64,000 nt of DNA, from the NCBI GenBank assembly GCA_951804985.1, contig OX638132.1, positions 10,025,529 to 10,089,528 of the forward strand. Direction: 5' to 3'. The notes below the pieces were generated by a model, which did not search any database, had not been told where the DNA came from, and saw nothing but the letters and a program-made list of their open reading frames with translations. Below are positions 60,123-64,000 of this stretch, piece by piece. Position 1 is the first letter of the stretch, and each line of letters begins with the position of its first letter. The DNA comes from Dryomyza anilis (taxonomy: Eukaryota; Arthropoda; Insecta; Diptera; Dryomyzidae). The position numbers and the translations under genes were made by a program.

Positions 60123-61005
60123 TACACCCAGAAAAAAACATGGTAAATTAATAGTATTTCAATAGAAAAACAATAATTTATATTATTAAAATTGGTCAAT
60201 AGGATGCGTACCATTAATTCAGTAATATTGAAATTGTTAATACCATATTTTGTTGTACCATAAATTTTATAATGTGCTCCTTTAATTACACTCAGAAAAT
60301 TTTTTTCTCAAATCCCATTAAAATTGGTAAATAGGACAATTATTGATTTAATAGTATACAAAAAATAAATCTTCTCATATAAACTCAATGGCAATGTCAT
60401 GGTATTTTCTAGTATTTAATGGTATTTTCCGATTAAAATAATAATTTATCCTATTGACTATTTTTAATAGTAAAAAACTATTATTTATATAGTATTTTTT
60501 TCTGGGTGTACAATAACCAAAACCTATAAATATTTAATGATACGTATTATTAATTTTATAGTATAGTCGAATTACATTTTCCGAATAATTCATTAAAACA
60601 AAAAAGGATTTTAGTTAATTTACTGTATAATATATTTTAATTAAATTTCTAAACTGAAATTCACCTTTAAAAAATCACACACATAAATGGTCACTTCTCG
60701 TTGCAAAAGGTTATAGCACATTTAATGTTCGCTTCAGTTTCCAATACTTGAGTCTGCACTTAGAGTCCGTATTTATGTTTTTTATGGCACGTTTATTATT
60801 ATAGGAGGAACCCCTTAAAACAATAGTATTTATTCTAATAAAAATAATAATTTTGAAATATTTAGATTTATGGTATTGAATTTTTCGAATACTATGGAAT
60901 TAATTAGAAAACTTTTGATTCAAAAAGAAAAACCATTAATTCATGAACCATAAGATTAATGGTCGTATCATTAAGTACTTAATGGGACATTTTCTTCTGA
61001 GTGTA
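60123..61005. mobile_element. Cluster of CACCCAGAAAAAAA-family MITEs, possibly nested
   Basis: A first half-element begins TACACCCAGAAAAAAACA at 60123. A complete 225-bp copy lies at 60289-60513 (CACTCAGAAAATTTTTTTCT to TTTTTTCTGGGTGTAC). A further end, GGGACATTTTCTTCTGAGTG, closes at about 61005. The outer halves may be one element split by the inner copy. This block accounts for most of the extra spacer between MADF copies 1 and 2. Confidence 0.6.
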
Positions 61006-61230
61006 GCATATTCACTACTCTTAAATCAGATTTCTTAGAGTATAACAAAACTTTTTCCTTGATGCTATTTCGAGTTTATCTTCATTATTATGAGTGAAGT
61101 AACATTTTTTAGTTGAATTGTTGAAAAAAAAAATAATAGAAAAATAATTAAAAAAAACATTTTAAAACTTGAACATTTTGTAAATGGCAGCTGTTTTCTG
61201 AGTTGGCCACCCTTTGACAGGTGTGCAATG

Positions 61231-61266
61231 ATTGCACATTGGGATTTTTCCCACGAAGTTGGCATG
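61231..61266. mobile_element. 36-bp remnant of the same hAT-type family upstream of MADF copy 2
   Basis: The segment GGGATTTTTCCCACGAAGTT followed by GGCATG matches in reverse the left end of the 705-bp element in copy 1. It is flanked by GTGCAATG (61223-61230) and GTGCAATC (61267-61274), an 8-bp near-exact duplication. Copy 1 has a single TGTGCAATC at the homologous point, so the insertion is specific to copy 2. Confidence 0.5.
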
Positions 61267-61296
61267 GTGCAATCAAATATCGTCTACTCGGTGCAT

Positions 61297-61345
61297 GACA
61301 TTTTGTATTGCCTGCGCGTTAGTCGTTGCTCGCCTGTGCTAGCGT
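61297..61345 (+). promoter_or_regulatory. Conserved 5' region of MADF copy 2
   Basis: This is the counterpart of the block upstream of copy 1, with the same TTTTGTATTGCCTGCGCGTT core. Both copies therefore carry their own promoter-proximal sequence and neither looks like a retrocopy, which also fits their shared intron. Confidence 0.5.
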
Positions 61346-61390
61346 GTGGTTGTTTGTTGTACTGCAATTTTATTTTTTCGCCCCTCTGTA

Positions 61391-62397
61391 ATGTCAAAGA
61401 AGGAGTCTTATTCGCTGCCAGAGTTAATCGCTCTGGTGCGCGATCAGCCGCTGCTTTGGAACGTAAAGCATAGATATTATCGCAGCGCATACAAGCGTGA
61501 GGCGGCTTGGCGGCAAATCGCGCTAACGCTGGACAGCAGATTTCCGCAGGTCGATGAACAAGAAAGAAAACACATAGGTAAGAAGCAATTGTTTTGGGAG
61601 CTGAAGTTTACATTATTGGGTCGCTCAAAATAAAAAAAAATAAATTATTGAAGGGTGACGAAAAACATCTGGGGCCATTATCTAGAATGGGGAGTCGCAA
61701 TATAAACTTGTGGGCGACAGTTAATGAATTTTTTAATGTTTCAATTTTTTACCGCTTCACCCTTTCCTCTTATATAGTGTCCGCTATTATCAAACGCTGG
61801 AAAGGCATGCGCGACTGCTTCTTCAACAGTCGTCGTCGAAAGCAAAAGAACCCCTACATTTATGATAATCAGTTGCAGTTTTTGCTAAAGCTGAATAAAA
61901 CTTCGCCAAAAACGGAGTCAACACATAAGACGAACAAACGAATGGAAATTGAAACAAATGCTGATAATGATAAACATAATAACAGTCATGATAAGGACAT
62001 GGACGTTCTCTATCCATCTGCAGATAACGGTGGTATTCAGTTGCGAATTATGCCAACTGTCGATTTTTATGACACCACAATCACTCAAAATGTCGCGTGC
62101 GAAAGCGAAGCAACTACAGTTGATGCATCTGCTGCTGCTATTAAAACTGAAGCCAATGCTATTGAAACATTTAACGAAGACACCCCCACAACACTACAGC
62201 CTTCATCCTACAAAGACCACAATGCTACAATAATCCCACAACATCATCAGCTGTTTTACGATGAGGATCAGTCGTTCTTTGACTCGTTACGTCCCTCGGT
62301 GCGCGATTTGAATGAATCGGAAAAGTTTGAATTTCGTATAGAGCTTATGACAATACTGAAACGTATCAAGGAAAAGCGCATAAATTCCAATGTTTAA
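61391..62397 (+). CDS. MADF-BESS domain protein, tandem copy 2, 268 aa
   Basis: Exons 61391-61577 and 61778-62397 join in phase (ATA G|GTAAG ... TATATAG|TG gives Val63). Exon 1 has exactly the same length (187 bp) as in copy 1 and the intron is at the same codon. The MADF domain reads LPELIALVRDQPLLWNVKH, AAWRQIALTL, IIKRWKGMRDCFF and a basic SRRRKQK run. The second half is nearly the same as copy 1, including DNGGIQLRIMPTVDFYD and a C-terminal BESS motif (SFFDSLRPSVRDLNESEKF...). The copies differ most in residues 1-10, 40-60 and 105-125. The 200-bp intron happens to be open in the exon 2 frame from 61594, so an unspliced reading could be mistaken for a separate gene. AATAAA at 62435 is a candidate poly(A) signal. 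Confidence 0.92.
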
Positions 62398-64000
62398 AAA
62401 TATAAAATTTTCAATATCCATTAAATATAACTAAAATAAAATTTTAAGTAATTCCTATTAATATAAGCAAATTTTAATGTTAATGTTTTTGAATTTTGTT
62501 TTTAAATATAAATGAATATATAATTTTTAAATATACACTAAATAAGTGAATAAAATTAAAATAAAAATATTACAAATTTCTTCTATATTATAAAAATGTG
62601 GTGTTTTTGAATTTAGGTTTTTTCTATTCAGGTCTATCAGGAATGAGAATATTTCCAGTACAAACTTTTCGTCGGCGATACTGCAAAACCGCCTATCTAC
62701 ATTTTCGAATACCTCTAACAAAATGAATTTTACAGAAGAAACAAAACTGTTTTCAGTTTCAATTCTGCACTTACTTCATACAACATTAAGTATGTCCTAA
62801 CTTATAATGGCATTTATCTAATTTATCCAATCAACATATTAAAAACCCGATTATAACACAAAAATAGGCGTTATTTTCACATGCGGTTAGGCGGTTTTGC
62901 AGTTTCATCGACGATTTGTGTGTGACAATACATTTTATTCCAGAAAAAAATTGTTTACGGCAACACATTTAATTTCAGTTTAAAAGTTATGTTTAGAGTA
63001 TTTTCTGATTGAATTATTATTTCTTTTTTTGACAAATTTATTTTATTATTAAAAAAAAAAAAATTTTAAACACAAATTTATAAATACAAAAATATTAGCG
63101 CATAATCATAGACAGTTCAAAGTCAACTTCAAATTTTAATTAATATCAGCTTTTTGATATTTTATTTTATACGAATTTGGTCAAAAATGTGATTCTAATT
63201 TTATAGTCGACTTTAAATAGTCGATGATTGTCATTTTTTTTTATAATTCGTTTTTCATAAAATATAGCTCTATTTTTTTTGTATTTATCGATAACACTGT
63301 GCGGCAAAATTATAAATTTTTTATTGAATTCGATTTTTACACATCTACACGTCTGGGTTATGAGCTATGGGGTCCGAAAGGGTTCAAAGGATAATGAACA
63401 TACCCAATATGCCATTGCACTTAATATTGACTTGCGAATGCTTTGAAATCAATCATTACTTTCAAAACGTAGAGTTGAGGTTAACGTTTAAAACACCTTT
63501 AACCTAAATTTAAGAATCATAATATAATATAATAACTGTTAGCTTAACCTGAAAATTCCCTTATTTTCAAATCAATATTAACACTAATTCTTAAATTGAT
63601 TTCAACGTTTACTTCAAATCAAGATTTAGCCTTAATTTCAACTCGATATCAAATCAACCTACATTTAGCTTTTTTCTTTTAAATATTGACTTAATCCTGC
63701 AAAATAAGTAAAAAAAGGGGATCCAACAAAAAGGGAATTTTTTCAATTCATTATCCCGTAATATGTCATCCAAGCAATATCGTACACTTTAAGCCCGAGC
63801 GTCAAGACAACTTCAGAAAATCGATGCCAGCATCCAAAATGTGGTAGACGTGCTTTTCTAAGCTTGTATGTTTCAAGCTCTCGAATATAATTCTGGAGCC
63901 TATTCAATGTTTGCGGGGGCGGTCGGTATATTGTTTTAAATATTTACAGAAGTCCAAACACTAATAGATTTCGGTAAGCTATTAGATTTGGACGCGCGTT
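62398..64000. other. Noncoding stretch after MADF copy 2, nothing recognised
   Basis: AT-rich with long A and T runs. The last 300 bases are slightly less AT-rich (CCCGAGCGTCAAGACAACTT) but no exon or transposon end is supported. Confidence 0.5.

Noticed and set aside
61594..62397. Single-exon gene of 267 codons starting at 61594
   Set aside because: The first 60 codons are intron sequence; splicing 61577 to 61778 restores the MADF domain exactly as in copy 1.
1..64000. CRISPR array or bacterial insertion
   Set aside because: The tandem repeats have no unique, evenly sized spacers, and splice sites, SINEs and mariner remnants all mark the DNA as insect nuclear.

Overview
The window is nuclear DNA of a higher fly (Diptera). 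It is AT-rich, intron-rich and crowded with transposon debris. The gene content (a CCT7 chaperonin gene, several MADF-BESS genes, a piggyBac-derived gene) and a repeat load well above that of Drosophila euchromatin would suit a tephritid-like fruit fly, but the genus is inference. There are no prokaryotic operons and no CRISPR array.

Genes. Only five protein genes are supported, all in 30.7-62.4 kb. (1) The last two coding exons of CCT7, the eta subunit of the cytosolic chaperonin, lie on + at 30696-30884 and 53718-53941. They are separated by a 22.8 kb intron, and no earlier CCT7 exon is seen in the 30.7 kb upstream. (2) Inside that intron, on the opposite strand, sits a three-exon piggyBac-transposase-derived gene (47573-51926, 861 aa as modelled). 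Two of its three catalytic aspartates are replaced, so it looks like a domesticated, non-transposing protein. (3) Three MADF-BESS genes follow. One is on - (54589-56048), tail to tail with CCT7. Two are tandem paralogues on + (57302-59167 and 61391-62397) with the same exon structure. The tandem unit also copied part of the region upstream of the first MADF gene.

Layout. 1-30.7 kb: noncoding, presumably intronic or intergenic, with palindromic MITEs, a dead RTE-like LINE fragment, mariner-derived fold-back elements, tandem repeats, a hAT-type element with 8-bp target duplication, SINEs and a TA-flanked transposon. 30.9-47.5 kb: CCT7 intron with a solo LTR, SINEs, a broken mariner copy and a 204-bp tandem triplet. 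47.5-52 kb: the nested piggyBac-derived gene, whose first intron is itself full of nested MITEs. 53.7-62.4 kb: CCT7 end and MADF cluster. 62.4-64 kb: nothing recognised.

The repeats form a readable history. A tRNA-derived SINE family (six copies, three with clear 10-14 bp target duplications) shares its 3' end with the RTE-like LINE at 6.9 kb, which suggests a LINE-SINE mobilisation pair. The mariner-derived fold-backs keep the first codons of the transposase between inverted copies of one transposon end. All intron joins were checked by hand for phase. No database search was possible, so family names rest on motif recognition.
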